From Hyphomicrobiales bacterium (GTDB lineage: Bacteria; Pseudomonadota; Alphaproteobacteria; Rhizobiales; Aestuariivirgaceae): a DNA stretch of 12,626 nt. The stretch lies in contig JAHFPK010000047.1 in NCBI GenBank assembly GCA_023266715.1, positions 1-12,626 of the forward strand, written 5' to 3'. The notes beneath the pieces were generated by a model. The model was not told the DNA's origin and did not search any database. It was given only the letters and a program-made list of their open reading frames with translations. Positions within the stretch are counted from its first letter, which is position 1; every line of letters begins with the position of its first letter. This document shows, piece by piece, positions 1-7,852 of the stretch. The position numbers were made by a program, and so were the translations under genes.

Positions 1-379
1 TTTTCAGAGGAAGGGTTGATGTATTTGACGACAGGATCGAGTCCGGTTTGCGGGCAGCCTCGATCTTGCGATACAACCCCTGTTTGACATCCGGCCTTTC
101 GGCCACGGCTTCGACGATCCAGTCCACATCGGCGAGTTTATTGAGATCGTCTTCGATGTTTCCCGGCGTGATCAGTTTGGCGGCCGACTTTGACATCAGG
201 GGCGCTGGATCAGCCTTGGCAATACGTTCCAGCGCTGTCTTGGCGATGCTGCTGCGGTCGGCGGAGTTTGGCGGCACGACATCGAGCAGCAAGACAGGCA
301 CGCCGGCATTGGCAATGTGGGCGGCAATTCCGCTGCCCATGACCCCTGCCCCGATGACGCAAGCCTTGGCTATCGTCAC
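1..379 (-). CDS. 3-hydroxyacyl-CoA dehydrogenase, N-terminal part (FadN/FadB-like), cut by window edge
   Basis: This is the first ~126 codons of a leftward gene that runs off the left edge. The translation begins VTIAKACVIGAGVMGSGIAA, which carries the Rossmann GxGxxG dinucleotide-binding loop of NAD-dependent 3-hydroxyacyl-CoA dehydrogenases, and later reads DWIVEAVAERPDVKQ and SSNTST, both typical of this domain. The enzyme oxidises L-3-hydroxyacyl-CoA to 3-ketoacyl-CoA in beta-oxidation, in the cytoplasm. The start is a GTG at 379-377 that overlaps the thiolase stop (GTGA), so the two are translationally coupled and their products act in consecutive steps. The N-terminus resembles long (~770 aa) proteins that also carry a C-terminal enoyl-CoA hydratase domain, but that part lies outside the window, so a short single-domain dehydrogenase cannot be excluded. 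Confidence 0.88.
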   Translation of the reverse strand, partial: MTIAKACVIGAGVMGSGIAAHIANAGVPVLLLDVVPPNSADRSSIAKTALERIAKADPAPLMSKSAAKLITPGNIEDDLNKLADVDWIVEAVAERPDVKQGLYRKIEAARKPDSILSSNTSTLPLK

Positions 380-1503
380 GATACGGCCTCGAGAATGGTG
401 GCAATACCCTGGCCGCCGCCGATGCATTGGGTTGCCAGCGCATACCGCTTGCCTTCGCGCTTCAACAGGGACGCCGCCTTGCCGGTTATGCGCGCGCCTG
501 TAGCTCCCAAGGGATGGCCCAGTGCCAAAGCGCCGCCATCAAGGTTCACTTTGTTCATGTCAATCTTGAGGTCGCGGATACAGGCGATGGCCTGTGAAGC
601 AAACGCCTCGTTCAGTTCGATGATGTCGATATCATTGATGGACAGCCCCGCCCGCTGCAGCGCCTTGCGTGTTGCTACCACCGGCCCGATGCCCATCAGC
701 TCCGGGCTGCAACCCGCGACCGCAATACTTTTGATCCGTGCGATAATTGGAAGCTTGTGGGCTTTCGCGTAGGTTTCCGAAACGACAAGGCAGGCTGCCG
801 CGCCATCGGTGAGCGGCGATGAGGTTCCCGCAGTAACAACGCCTGCCTGATCGAAGGCGGGCTTCAGGCCGGCCAATGCCTGCATCGACGTATCGGCACG
901 GATGCAACCATCTGCCGCAGCACCGGGCATGGCAATGATCTCGTCCTTCAGTTTGCCCTGTTGTTGCGCCTTGGCGGCCTTCGTATGGCTGGCAACGGCG
1001 AACTCCTCCTGCTCCTGGCGCGGGATCGCATATTTTTTTGCGACGTTTTCGGCGGTGATTCCCATCGACACATAGGCGGCGGGCATGTTTTCCGCCAGGG
1101 CTGGGTTGGGCATCGGATTGAAACCCATCATGGGAATCCGACTCATGCTTTCAATTCCGGCGCAGATAAATACGTCGCCAGCGCCGAGCGCAATTGCTCC
1201 TGCCGCCGAATGTATACCCTGCATGGAAGAGCCGCAAAAACGGTTGATGGTGGTCGCGGCCGCGGACTGCGGCAGGCCGGCAATGAAGGAAATCAGCCGC
1301 GCCACATTGAGCCCCTGCTCACCCTCGGGAAAGGCACAACCCAGTAACAGGTCTTCCACGTCTTTCGGGTCGATCCCCGTCTTGCCGACAAGCCCCTTCA
1401 CCACCGCTGCCGCCAGATCGTCGGGCCGCGTCCGTGCCAGTGCCCCCTTGCCGGCAAAATGAAATGGCGAGCGGACATAGCCCGCAATAACGGCGTCACC
1501 CAT
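376..1503 (-). CDS. acetyl-CoA C-acyltransferase (thiolase, FadA-like)
   Basis: A 375-residue thiolase that cleaves 3-ketoacyl-CoA with CoA, the last step of beta-oxidation (or the reverse condensation), in the cytoplasm. The nucleophile Cys90 lies in INRFCGSSMQG, the NEAF motif is at about 298-301, the active-site His330 is in GGALALGHPLGATGAR, and the second catalytic cysteine, Cys360, is in CIGGGQG. All catalytic residues are present and the length is near the usual ~390. I chose the ATG at 1503-1501 because MGDAVIAGYVRSPF is the normal thiolase N-terminus and AGGAGAGG stands just upstream. An in-frame extension to 1590 exists but adds 29 residues unlike any thiolase. The gene is followed by an overlapping 3-hydroxyacyl-CoA dehydrogenase and faces away from an acyl-CoA ligase, which supports a catabolic fatty-acid role. 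Chain-length preference cannot be read from the sequence. Confidence 0.94.
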   Translation of the reverse strand: MGDAVIAGYVRSPFHFAGKGALARTRPDDLAAAVVKGLVGKTGIDPKDVEDLLLGCAFPEGEQGLNVARLISFIAGLPQSAAATTINRFCGSSMQGIHSAAGAIALGAGDVFICAGIESMSRIPMMGFNPMPNPALAENMPAAYVSMGITAENVAKKYAIPRQEQEEFAVASHTKAAKAQQQGKLKDEIIAMPGAAADGCIRADTSMQALAGLKPAFDQAGVVTAGTSSPLTDGAAACLVVSETYAKAHKLPIIARIKSIAVAGCSPELMGIGPVVATRKALQRAGLSINDIDIIELNEAFASQAIACIRDLKIDMNKVNLDGGALALGHPLGATGARITGKAASLLKREGKRYALATQCIGGGQGIATILEAVS

Positions 1504-1812
1504 TAGGACCTCTCCTGTAAGGCAAAAGCTGCCCTGCTTGTCTGGAAGCGATAGCCATTGCCGCTCCTCTATGCCGTGAGTCTCAGTCAATAGCCTAATC
1601 CCACCAGTGCGTTGTTGTCACGTAAACACTGCGTTGAGTTTGCGAGGTCGTGTCAAACCAAAAATGCTTGCGCAAATGGTTGGGCCTCTTCACTAGAACT
1701 AGAATAAAAGTTGCTTGCCAGCAGTGCGTCGTGCAGACATGATCATGCAACCCATCTGCCAGTCTCGCGGTAACTAGAAAAATACAAGTGCGAGCCAATA
1801 CGGGAGGACTAC
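1504..1812. promoter_or_regulatory. divergent regulatory gap between thiolase operon and acyl-CoA ligase
   Basis: This 309-bp gap holds no convincing gene and must carry the start signals of both flanking units. Leftward, TTGACA at 1656-1651 is a perfect -35 hexamer, but no good -10 follows at 16-18 bp. Rightward, TAGAAT at 1700-1705 matches five of six -10 bases without a good -35. The heptamer ACTAGAA occurs three times (1692-1698, directly repeated at 1699-1705, and 1773-1779); the first two create the inverted repeat CTAGAACTAG. A perfect 10-bp palindrome CATGATCATG lies at 1738-1747. These are possible operators for a fatty-acid regulator (a TetR- or GntR-type is usual for such genes), but no known operator consensus is matched. 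Ribosome binding sites flank both ends. Confidence 0.45.
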
Positions 1813-3450
1813 ATGAAAGGTCTCATGCAGGACTGGCCATTGCTGGTTCATCGTGTGCTTGACCATGCGGCGCGTTGGCATGGCGAACGGGAAATTGTAT
1901 CGCGGTCTATCGAAGGCCCGGTTCACCGGCAGAGCTATCGCGACCTTGACCGCCGCTCGCGGGCCCTTGCAAGCGCTTCCAAGAAACACCTTAAGGCAAA
2001 GAAAGGCTCGGTTATCGCGACCATGGCCTGGAACGGCTATCGCCACATGGAAATCTGGTATGGCCTCATGGGACTGGGTGCCGTGGTTCACACGTTGAAT
2101 CCGCGCCTGTTTACGGAGCAGCTGATCTACATCATCAACCATGCGGAAGATCAATGGATTTTCACCGACCTCACTTTCCTGCCGATCTTCGAAAAGCTGC
2201 AGGACAAATTGCCCACGGTGAAGGGTTTCGTTGTCATGACGGACCGTGCCCATATGCCGGTCGGGACGAAACTCAGCAATGTGATTTGCTACGAAGAACT
2301 TCTCGGCCAGGGCGACGAAGGATTTGCATGGCCTAGGCTTGACGAGAATACCGCATGCGGCTTGTGCTACACCAGCGGCACAACGGGCAATCCCAAGGGT
2401 GTGGTCTATTCCCATCGCTCCAATGTGCTCCATGCGATGACGATCACGGGTGCCGATGCATTTGCGCTCCACAGCCGCGATACCACCCTGCCCGTGGTAC
2501 CGATGTTCCACGCCAATGCCTGGTCGCTCACTTTCTCCTGTCCGATGGCGGGCGCCAAACTCGTCTTGCCAGGCGCCAAGCTCGATGGCGCTTCGGTGTT
2601 TGAACTTCTCGACACGGAGCGGGTTACGATGACGGCGGCAGTTCCGACGATCTGGCTCATGCTCCTGCAGCATCTCGAGCAAAACCCGACGCTGAAACTT
2701 CCCTATCTGGAACGGGTGCTGATCGGCGGTGCCTCGTGCCCGGAGCCCATGATGCGGGCGTTTATCGAGACATACGGTGTTGACGTCATTCATGCCTGGG
2801 GCATGACGGAAATGAGTCCAATGGGCACGTTGAGCAGGTTGAAAGGTTCGATGCTGGATCTTCCGCCCGCGGAAAAGTGGAAAGAAAAGCTGAAGCAGGG
2901 TCGCCCAGGATTCGGTATCGACATGAAAATCACCGACGACAAGAACGAAGAGCTTCCCCATGACGGCAAGGTGTTCGGCCGCCTGAAGGTCAGGGGTCCT
3001 GCAATCTCTTCCGCCTATTTCAAGGGTGAGGGTGTTGCCGCTTTCGATGCGGACGGCTGGTTTGACACGGGCGATGTTTCGACCATCGATGAATGGGGCT
3101 TCATGCAGATTACGGACCGTTCAAAGGACGTCATCAAATCGGGCGGCGAGTGGATATCCTCCATCGACCTTGAAAATGCTGCCTTGGGCTGTGCCGGCGT
3201 GGCTGAAGCAGCGGCCATCGGCCTGCCGCACCCGAAATGGGATGAGCGGCCTTTGCTGGTCGTGGTCAGGAAAGCAGGTACCGAGGTCTCAAAGGACGAG
3301 GTGCTGGCGCACATGACCGGCAAGGTTGCCAAGTGGTGGATGCCGGACGATGTCGCCTTCGTCGATGACATTCCCCATACGGCTACGGGCAAAATCTCGA
3401 AGCTGCAGCTGCGCGAGCGCTTCAGGAATTACCATCTGCCCACGGCCTGA
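1813..3450 (+). CDS. acyl-CoA ligase, AMP-forming (fatty-acyl-CoA synthetase family)
   Basis: A 545-residue member of the ANL adenylate-forming superfamily. It activates a carboxylic acid with ATP to an acyl-adenylate and then to the acyl-CoA thioester. The phosphate-binding loop YTSGTTGNPKG is at 186-196, the aromatic/A5 motif HAWGMTEMSP at 327-336, DGWFDTGD at 414-421, the hinge region ITDRSKDVIKSGGEW at 433-447, and the C-terminal catalytic lysine Lys527 in PHTATGKISK. All core motifs are intact. The ATG is preceded by GGGAGGA at good spacing. It diverges from a thiolase/hydroxyacyl-CoA dehydrogenase operon, which fits activation of an acid for beta-oxidation. Overall length and motif pattern resemble medium/long-chain fatty-acyl-CoA synthetases and the DmdB (methylmercaptopropionate-CoA ligase) group; the substrate cannot be fixed from sequence alone. 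Confidence 0.93.
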   Translation: MKGLMQDWPLLVHRVLDHAARWHGEREIVSRSIEGPVHRQSYRDLDRRSRALASASKKHLKAKKGSVIATMAWNGYRHMEIWYGLMGLGAVVHTLNPRLFTEQLIYIINHAEDQWIFTDLTFLPIFEKLQDKLPTVKGFVVMTDRAHMPVGTKLSNVICYEELLGQGDEGFAWPRLDENTACGLCYTSGTTGNPKGVVYSHRSNVLHAMTITGADAFALHSRDTTLPVVPMFHANAWSLTFSCPMAGAKLVLPGAKLDGASVFELLDTERVTMTAAVPTIWLMLLQHLEQNPTLKLPYLERVLIGGASCPEPMMRAFIETYGVDVIHAWGMTEMSPMGTLSRLKGSMLDLPPAEKWKEKLKQGRPGFGIDMKITDDKNEELPHDGKVFGRLKVRGPAISSAYFKGEGVAAFDADGWFDTGDVSTIDEWGFMQITDRSKDVIKSGGEWISSIDLENAALGCAGVAEAAAIGLPHPKWDERPLLVVVRKAGTEVSKDEVLAHMTGKVAKWWMPDDVAFVDDIPHTATGKISKLQLRERFRNYHLPTA

Positions 3451-3504
3451 AGGCCAGCAATCTCGAGAGCTGTAGTTCCAAGCGTTACGGCGGCCGTTGT
3501 CTTC

Positions 3505-3535
3505 AAAAAAACCCGCGGGTGCGGTGTCACCCGGG
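3505..3535 (-). terminator. rho-independent terminator of the stress protein-ATPase operon
   Basis: Read leftward, CGGGTG (3533-3528) and CACCCG (3521-3516) form a 6-bp GC-rich stem around a 6-nt loop. One bulge allows two more C-G pairs, and the stem is followed at once by seven T residues (3511-3505 on the minus strand). It lies about 110 bp past the ATPase stop codon and has the stem-plus-U-tract form of an intrinsic terminator. It also separates the convergent acyl-CoA ligase; no comparable T-tract is seen for the rightward direction. The rest of the 3451-3645 gap shows nothing further. Confidence 0.72.
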
Positions 3536-3645
3536 ACATGCTGTGCGATGGCACATTACCGGTTTTGATGTCCCACTAGGCTGCAAGGCACCACGGAAGG
3601 TTGTTGGAACGACCGGATGAGGTGCTTACGCAACCGGCGGCCGGG

Positions 3646-6195
3646 CTAGGACCGTAGCCCTTTGGGCCACATTGGCTTCAAAAACTCAAGAAATACCAGC
3701 ACAAGAATGCCCGCGCCAATCGTCAGCGCCAGATCGTCCGCGTGCAAAGGTCCGAAGCGAAAAAGGCTCTTTGCGAGCGGCCAAAAGAGTGTCAGAGCCA
3801 GCATCAGGATGACGGCGAGGAGGACCCACGCGAGCGCCGTGTTCGGCCGCCGGAGAGCCGTGACAGGCGATGCACTGAAAGTTCGATTGACAAAGATCAA
3901 ACTGACAATGGTCAGAACCAATGAAAAAAACGTCAGCGCCCGCACTTCGTCCTCCGGCATGCCACGATTTGATGCCGCAATGAAGATGAAGGCAACCAAT
4001 GCAAAGGCGAATGTTCCCTGCACAAGACTCCAGCCAACCATCGAGCGAGAGAACAAAAGTTCATCCGGGGCACGAGGTGGCCTACTCATCACATCGTCCT
4101 CTTCTGTCTCCGCCTCAAACACCAGGGAGCATGCGGGATCGATTACCATTTCCAGAAACGCAATGTGCATCGGCCCAAACACAATGGGCATACCGAAGAG
4201 TAGCGGCAATAACGCCAGCCCCGCGATTGGCACGTGCACGGCGATGATGAAGCCCATGGCTTTGCGAAGATTATCGTAGATTCGGCGGCCTAGCCGGACA
4301 GTCTTCACGATCGAGCCAAAATCATCGTCGAGCAAAACGATCGATGAGGCCTCGCGCGCTACGTCTGTGCCGCGACCACCCATGGCAACTCCGATATGTG
4401 CAGCCTTCAATGAGGGCGCATCATTGACACCGTCGCCCGTCATCGCCACGACCTCACCGTTCTCCTTAAGCGCGCCGACGATACGAAGCTTCTGTTCCGG
4501 CATGATGCGCGCGAAGACTGTTGCGGTTCTCACGCGCAAGGCGAGCCCCTCGGCATCCATCTTCTTGAGGTCTTCACCTAGTATGACGTCTTGTGCGTTG
4601 AGGCCCGCCTGCCGTGCAATTGCCTTGGCGGTAACTGGATAATCACCGGTGATCATTATTACCCTGATGCCCGCTGTCAGGCACTCACTCACTGCGCGAG
4701 GCACGCTTGCGCGTATTGGATCAGCAATGCCAACAAGGCCCAAAAACTTGAAGGCGAAATCTTTCTGCGATACTGGCAATGCTTTCCCTGCGAAAGAAGC
4801 GCGGGCAACGCCCAATACACGCAAGCCTTCGGCAGCCATGGCGTCCAAAGTCGAGGTCAGTATGGTCCGGTCGCCAGCACTGAGGTGACAGATATCCGCA
4901 ATGGCTTCGGGTGCGCCCTTGGCCGCAACGATGAACTCCTTTCCGCCTTCAATCGGCTGCCACGCCTGAGACATGGCGAGAAGCCCGGGGCGAAGCCCAT
5001 AAGCACGCGCAAGCTTCCATTCGGGACCATTAACTTGGCTCCTGCCGAGAAGGTGAAACGCTCTGTCCATTGGGTCGACAGGATCAGGCGCGCTGGCGAG
5101 ACGTCCGAATTTGGCCAGGTTAATAAAGTCCTTTGGAATCTCACTGCCAAGTCCATGAACCGGGCGGAAAATTTTTCCGTTCTTCAGCCGTAGCTCGGCA
5201 ATCGACATCCGGTTCTCGGTCAGCGTGCCGGTTTTATCCGTGCACAACACCGTGGCGGAACCAAGTGTTTCGATAGCCGCAGCCCGCCTTGTCAACACGC
5301 GAGCACGCGAGATTCGCCAGGCCCCCATTGCCATGAAGACGGTAAGCACGACAGGGAACTCTTCAGGCAGCATCGACATGCCAAGGGCTATCCCCGCCAA
5401 CAACGCGTCAAGCCATGCGCCACGCGAGAATCCATAGAGTAGGACAGTCAAGATGCTAACAACACCTCCAACTAATGCGAACCATTGCACAATTTGGCGC
5501 GTTTGGACCTGCAGCCGTGGCGGCTCAGTTTCAACGGTGCTGAGCGATTGCCCTATTTTGCCGATTTCGCTTCGCGCGCCAGTCGCGATTGCTTCGGCTA
5601 TTCCAGCGCCCCGCACGACCAGGGAACCGGAAAACACAAGTGGTAGGCCATCACCGCCCGGCGACAAAACTTGATCCGGATTGAAATTATCGCTGGCGAC
5701 TTTGCGTACTGGAACGGACTCGCCAGTGAGAAGTGATTCATCCGCCTGCAGGTCATGCGCAGCAAGGAGCCGTGCATCGGCAGGCACGCGGTCTCCTTCC
5801 CCGAGCACCACAAGATCGCCTCGGACAACTTCACGGCCTGCGATTCTCTTGCGCTCGCCCTCTCGTATAACCAGGGCACGAGGACTGGTGAGGTCGCGCA
5901 ATGCCTCAAGGACACGTTCGGTGCGGGCCTCTTGTACAACAGTTATCAGGATTGACATCATTGCCAAGGCAAGAAGGATGATTGCATCCTTCATATCACC
6001 GAGCAGCAGATAGATGATGCCGCTGGCGAGCAGCAGTGTCAGCATTGGCTCACGGATCACCTCGACAAAGATAAGCAACGGCGTGCGCTTATCTGAGCGG
6101 GGCAACTCGTTGTACCCTTCTGCCTTCAACCTGGCTTGCGCCACACCCTCGCTAAGGCCATGGAATTGAATGGGGAAGGGTTGGCCCGCAGCCAT
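3646..6195 (-). CDS. P-type cation-transporting ATPase (P2-like)
   Basis: An 849-residue ion pump of the inner membrane. (Residue numbers here count from an in-frame TTG one codon upstream; subtract one for the ATG start.) In order: N-terminal cation-ATPase region with HGLSEGVAQARL; two membrane segments (about 52-88); actuator domain with TGES at 158-161; two segments including PEEFP at 278-282; the phosphorylated Asp321 in DKTGTLT; KGAPE at 427-431 in the nucleotide domain; TGDYP at 517-521 and TGDGVND at 587-593 in the P domain; six C-terminal helices. No heavy-metal domain or CPC motif is present, so it is not P1B. The E279 and E683/D687 positions match calcium-ligand positions of SERCA pumps, but the TM5 glutamate is missing, so the ion is uncertain. 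The ATG at 6195-6193 overlaps the stop of the stress-protein gene (TGATG), which implies coupling. Confidence 0.92.
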   Translation of the reverse strand: MAAGQPFPIQFHGLSEGVAQARLKAEGYNELPRSDKRTPLLIFVEVIREPMLTLLLASGIIYLLLGDMKDAIILLALAMMSILITVVQEARTERVLEALRDLTSPRALVIREGERKRIAGREVVRGDLVVLGEGDRVPADARLLAAHDLQADESLLTGESVPVRKVASDNFNPDQVLSPGGDGLPLVFSGSLVVRGAGIAEAIATGARSEIGKIGQSLSTVETEPPRLQVQTRQIVQWFALVGGVVSILTVLLYGFSRGAWLDALLAGIALGMSMLPEEFPVVLTVFMAMGAWRISRARVLTRRAAAIETLGSATVLCTDKTGTLTENRMSIAELRLKNGKIFRPVHGLGSEIPKDFINLAKFGRLASAPDPVDPMDRAFHLLGRSQVNGPEWKLARAYGLRPGLLAMSQAWQPIEGGKEFIVAAKGAPEAIADICHLSAGDRTILTSTLDAMAAEGLRVLGVARASFAGKALPVSQKDFAFKFLGLVGIADPIRASVPRAVSECLTAGIRVIMITGDYPVTAKAIARQAGLNAQDVILGEDLKKMDAEGLALRVRTATVFARIMPEQKLRIVGALKENGEVVAMTGDGVNDAPSLKAAHIGVAMGGRGTDVAREASSIVLLDDDFGSIVKTVRLGRRIYDNLRKAMGFIIAVHVPIAGLALLPLLFGMPIVFGPMHIAFLEMVIDPACSLVFEAETEEDDVMSRPPRAPDELLFSRSMVGWSLVQGTFAFALVAFIFIAASNRGMPEDEVRALTFFSLVLTIVSLIFVNRTFSASPVTALRRPNTALAWVLLAVILMLALTLFWPLAKSLFRFGPLHADDLALTIGAGILVLVFLEFLKPMWPKGLRS

Positions 6196-7034
6196 CAATG
6201 CGACATCAACACCGGAACGTTCGCGTGCGCCAATACATGTCGCGTGGCGCCCCCAAAAATGTATTCGCGCATGCGTGAATGAGCGTAAGCGCCCATAACA
6301 AGAAGCTCGGCACCAAGATCATTGGCGTGTTTCAAAAGCGCCTCCCCCGCATTAGAGTCTCCGGCGGCCAGTCCCTCAGCCGTTGCCTTCACGCCATGGC
6401 GGGCGAGCGCTTCTGCTGCCTCGGCTCCCGGCATTTCGCCAGACAGGCTGCGTTCCCTGTAAGGATCGACCCAAACCACACGCACGTCCTTCGCACTTCT
6501 CAACAACGGCAGCCCGTCGAACAGCGCGCGAGTTGCTTCGCGTGTCGCATTAAATCCGGCGACCACAGATTTTACTTCCACCAGAGCGCCCTTCTGCGGG
6601 ATTATCAAAACCGGCCGTCCGCTTTCCATAATTACATTTTCGACAAGTTCCGACTCGATATCTGCCACCGGATTTTCCGCGATCTGGCTCACCATGATGA
6701 GATCAGCCGTACGGCCATGTTCCATCAGACTTGGAGCTACCTCTGAATAAAGTGAGTCTACAGTACGCCATTCGCCCCTCAGCCCATCTTGCCGCAATTG
6801 TCTCTCGAAGCTCTCCTTCACAACGGCAATATTGGTCTTGAAATACTGTTGCCGAGTATCATCAACCGCTGTAGGCGCGGCAAATCCAACTTCCGGATAG
6901 ATCTTGACAGCTGGAATGACATAGCAGCCGATGAGGTGAGCGTCATAGGTTTTGGCGATCAGCGCAGCTGCATCAATCATTGCCTCGGTTCGCGGCACAT
7001 CGTTGAGTGAAACCAGGATAGTTTTATATGCCAT
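6195..7034 (-). CDS. tandem-domain universal stress protein (UspA family)
   Basis: A 279-residue cytoplasmic protein of two UspA folds, each about 140 residues: the first starts MAYKTILVSLND, the second VKSVVAGFNATREATRAL near residue 154. Tandem USPs are generally stress- or oxygen-responsive and may bind ATP. The ATP loop in the second domain (GAYAHSRMREYIFGGATRHV, 248-267) resembles the G-2x-G-9x-G-S/T pattern but has Ala for the second Gly, and the first domain lacks it; nucleotide binding is therefore doubtful. The ATG at 7034-7032 gives the canonical USP N-terminus; the 22 upstream in-frame residues (to 7100) are not USP-like and run over the FNR box. A modest GGGGCACGGA precedes it. 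The gene leads the P-type ATPase, and a perfect FNR/FixK-like box is centred 72 bp upstream. Confidence 0.9.
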   Translation of the reverse strand: MAYKTILVSLNDVPRTEAMIDAAALIAKTYDAHLIGCYVIPAVKIYPEVGFAAPTAVDDTRQQYFKTNIAVVKESFERQLRQDGLRGEWRTVDSLYSEVAPSLMEHGRTADLIMVSQIAENPVADIESELVENVIMESGRPVLIIPQKGALVEVKSVVAGFNATREATRALFDGLPLLRSAKDVRVVWVDPYRERSLSGEMPGAEAAEALARHGVKATAEGLAAGDSNAGEALLKHANDLGAELLVMGAYAHSRMREYIFGGATRHVLAHANVPVLMSH

Positions 7035-7097
7035 TGTCCGTGCCCCATATGAGATATAGTTAATAGGTGGAACACTTAGCCGAGTGAGCCAGATGCG

Positions 7098-7115
7098 CAT
7101 TGATGCCGATCAATG
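7098..7115. promoter_or_regulatory. FNR/FixK-type operator between stress-protein and hydrolase operons
   Basis: The sequence contains TTGAT-GCCG-ATCAA at 7100-7113, an exact match to the FNR/Anr/FixK consensus, and the dyad extends to 7-bp arms (CATTGAT/ATCAATG). It lies in the 191-bp gap between two divergent operons, centred 72 bp from the USP start and 119 bp from the hydrolase start. At class-II distance only a weak leftward -10 (TAAGTG, 7078-7073) is seen and none rightward, so which operon it controls is open. Identification rests on the motif; binding of an Fnr/FixK protein is inferred. Confidence 0.75.
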
Positions 7116-7225
7116 AAAACCGGACAGCGTCAGCTTGTCGAAGTCTTTGCTGCACCACTGAGCAACGGCGAGAAAGGCATTCACATGATCTTTGCTGCGG
7201 TGAACCGCCGGACCGAGGCGAGGCA

Positions 7226-7852
7226 GTGAAAATTGGCGCAGTGGGTCTGCCGGCTGACGTTGCCATTCCTGAGCGGCCAAGCGGTGTCATCATCTTTGCC
7301 CATGGAAGCGGGTCGGGGCGGCTCAGCCCGCGTAACAGACTCGTGGCGGAGCAGTTGAATGCTGCGGGGTTCGCTACAATTCTTTTCGATCTGCTCACTG
7401 AACCGGAAGCCGAAGATCGCAGCAATGTGTTCAATATTCCCCTGCTGGCAAGCCGCATGTCGGAGGCAATTACGTTTGTACGGAACCAGAGTGGCCTGTC
7501 ACGTCTGCCCATTGGTCTGTTCGGTGCAAGCACGGGTGCGGCAGCTGCCTTGATGGCTGCCGCCGCACACGGAGACGATATTGCCGCCGTCGTTTCCCGC
7601 AGTGGACGACCCGATCTCGCTCTTGGGGTTCTGCACCAGGTCAAAGCCCCGACACTGCTCGTTGTTGGTGGTTACGACGAGCAGGTCATCGAAATGAACC
7701 AAACGGCTCTTGCGGCGCTGCGTTGCGAAAAACGTATGGACATCGTTCCGGGGGCAACACATCTGTTCGAGGAGCCGGGTACGCTTGATCGCGTGGTCGA
7801 ACTTACGACGGACTGGTTCAGCCTTCACCTCGGTGCCAAGGTGGAACAATGA
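7226..7852 (+). CDS. small alpha/beta hydrolase (dienelactone hydrolase-like)
   Basis: A 208-residue alpha/beta hydrolase. Visible are the oxyanion segment VIIFAHGSGSGR (21-32), the nucleophile elbow GASTG with Ser102, an acid at Asp151 in GGYDEQV, and His179 in GATHLFEE, forming a full Ser-Asp-His triad. No signal peptide, so cytoplasmic. The substrate is unknown; relatives are annotated as dienelactone-hydrolase-like. I start it at GTG 7226: GAGGCGAGG stands just before it and VKIGAVGLPADV is where the conserved domain begins. The frame stays open upstream to 7100, but that stretch gives cysteine- and arginine-rich residues unlike the family and covers the FNR box. Its stop overlaps the phosphoribosyltransferase start (ATGA). 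Hydrolase and phosphoribosyltransferase domains are found fused in other bacteria, which supports a joint function. Confidence 0.83.
   Translation: MKIGAVGLPADVAIPERPSGVIIFAHGSGSGRLSPRNRLVAEQLNAAGFATILFDLLTEPEAEDRSNVFNIPLLASRMSEAITFVRNQSGLSRLPIGLFGASTGAAAALMAAAAHGDDIAAVVSRSGRPDLALGVLHQVKAPTLLVVGGYDEQVIEMNQTALAALRCEKRMDIVPGATHLFEEPGTLDRVVELTTDWFSLHLGAKVEQ

Noticed and set aside
1504..1590. 29-residue N-terminal extension of the thiolase
   Set aside because: The extension is unlike thiolase sequence, while the ATG at 1503 has a strong ribosome binding site and the standard N-terminus.
1595..1798. 67-codon minus-strand open frame in the divergent gap
   Set aside because: No ribosome binding site or family resemblance; it covers the likely promoter region of both neighbours.
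1774..2961. Long open frame (395 codons) on the minus strand over the acyl-CoA ligase
   Set aside because: Histidine- and arginine-rich product with no recognisable domain, fully antisense to a ligase with every motif intact; a mirror-frame artefact.
7100..7225. Upstream 42 codons of the hydrolase frame as coding
   Set aside because: Cys/Arg-rich residues unlike the family, overlap with the FNR box, and a clear ribosome binding site directly before GTG 7226.
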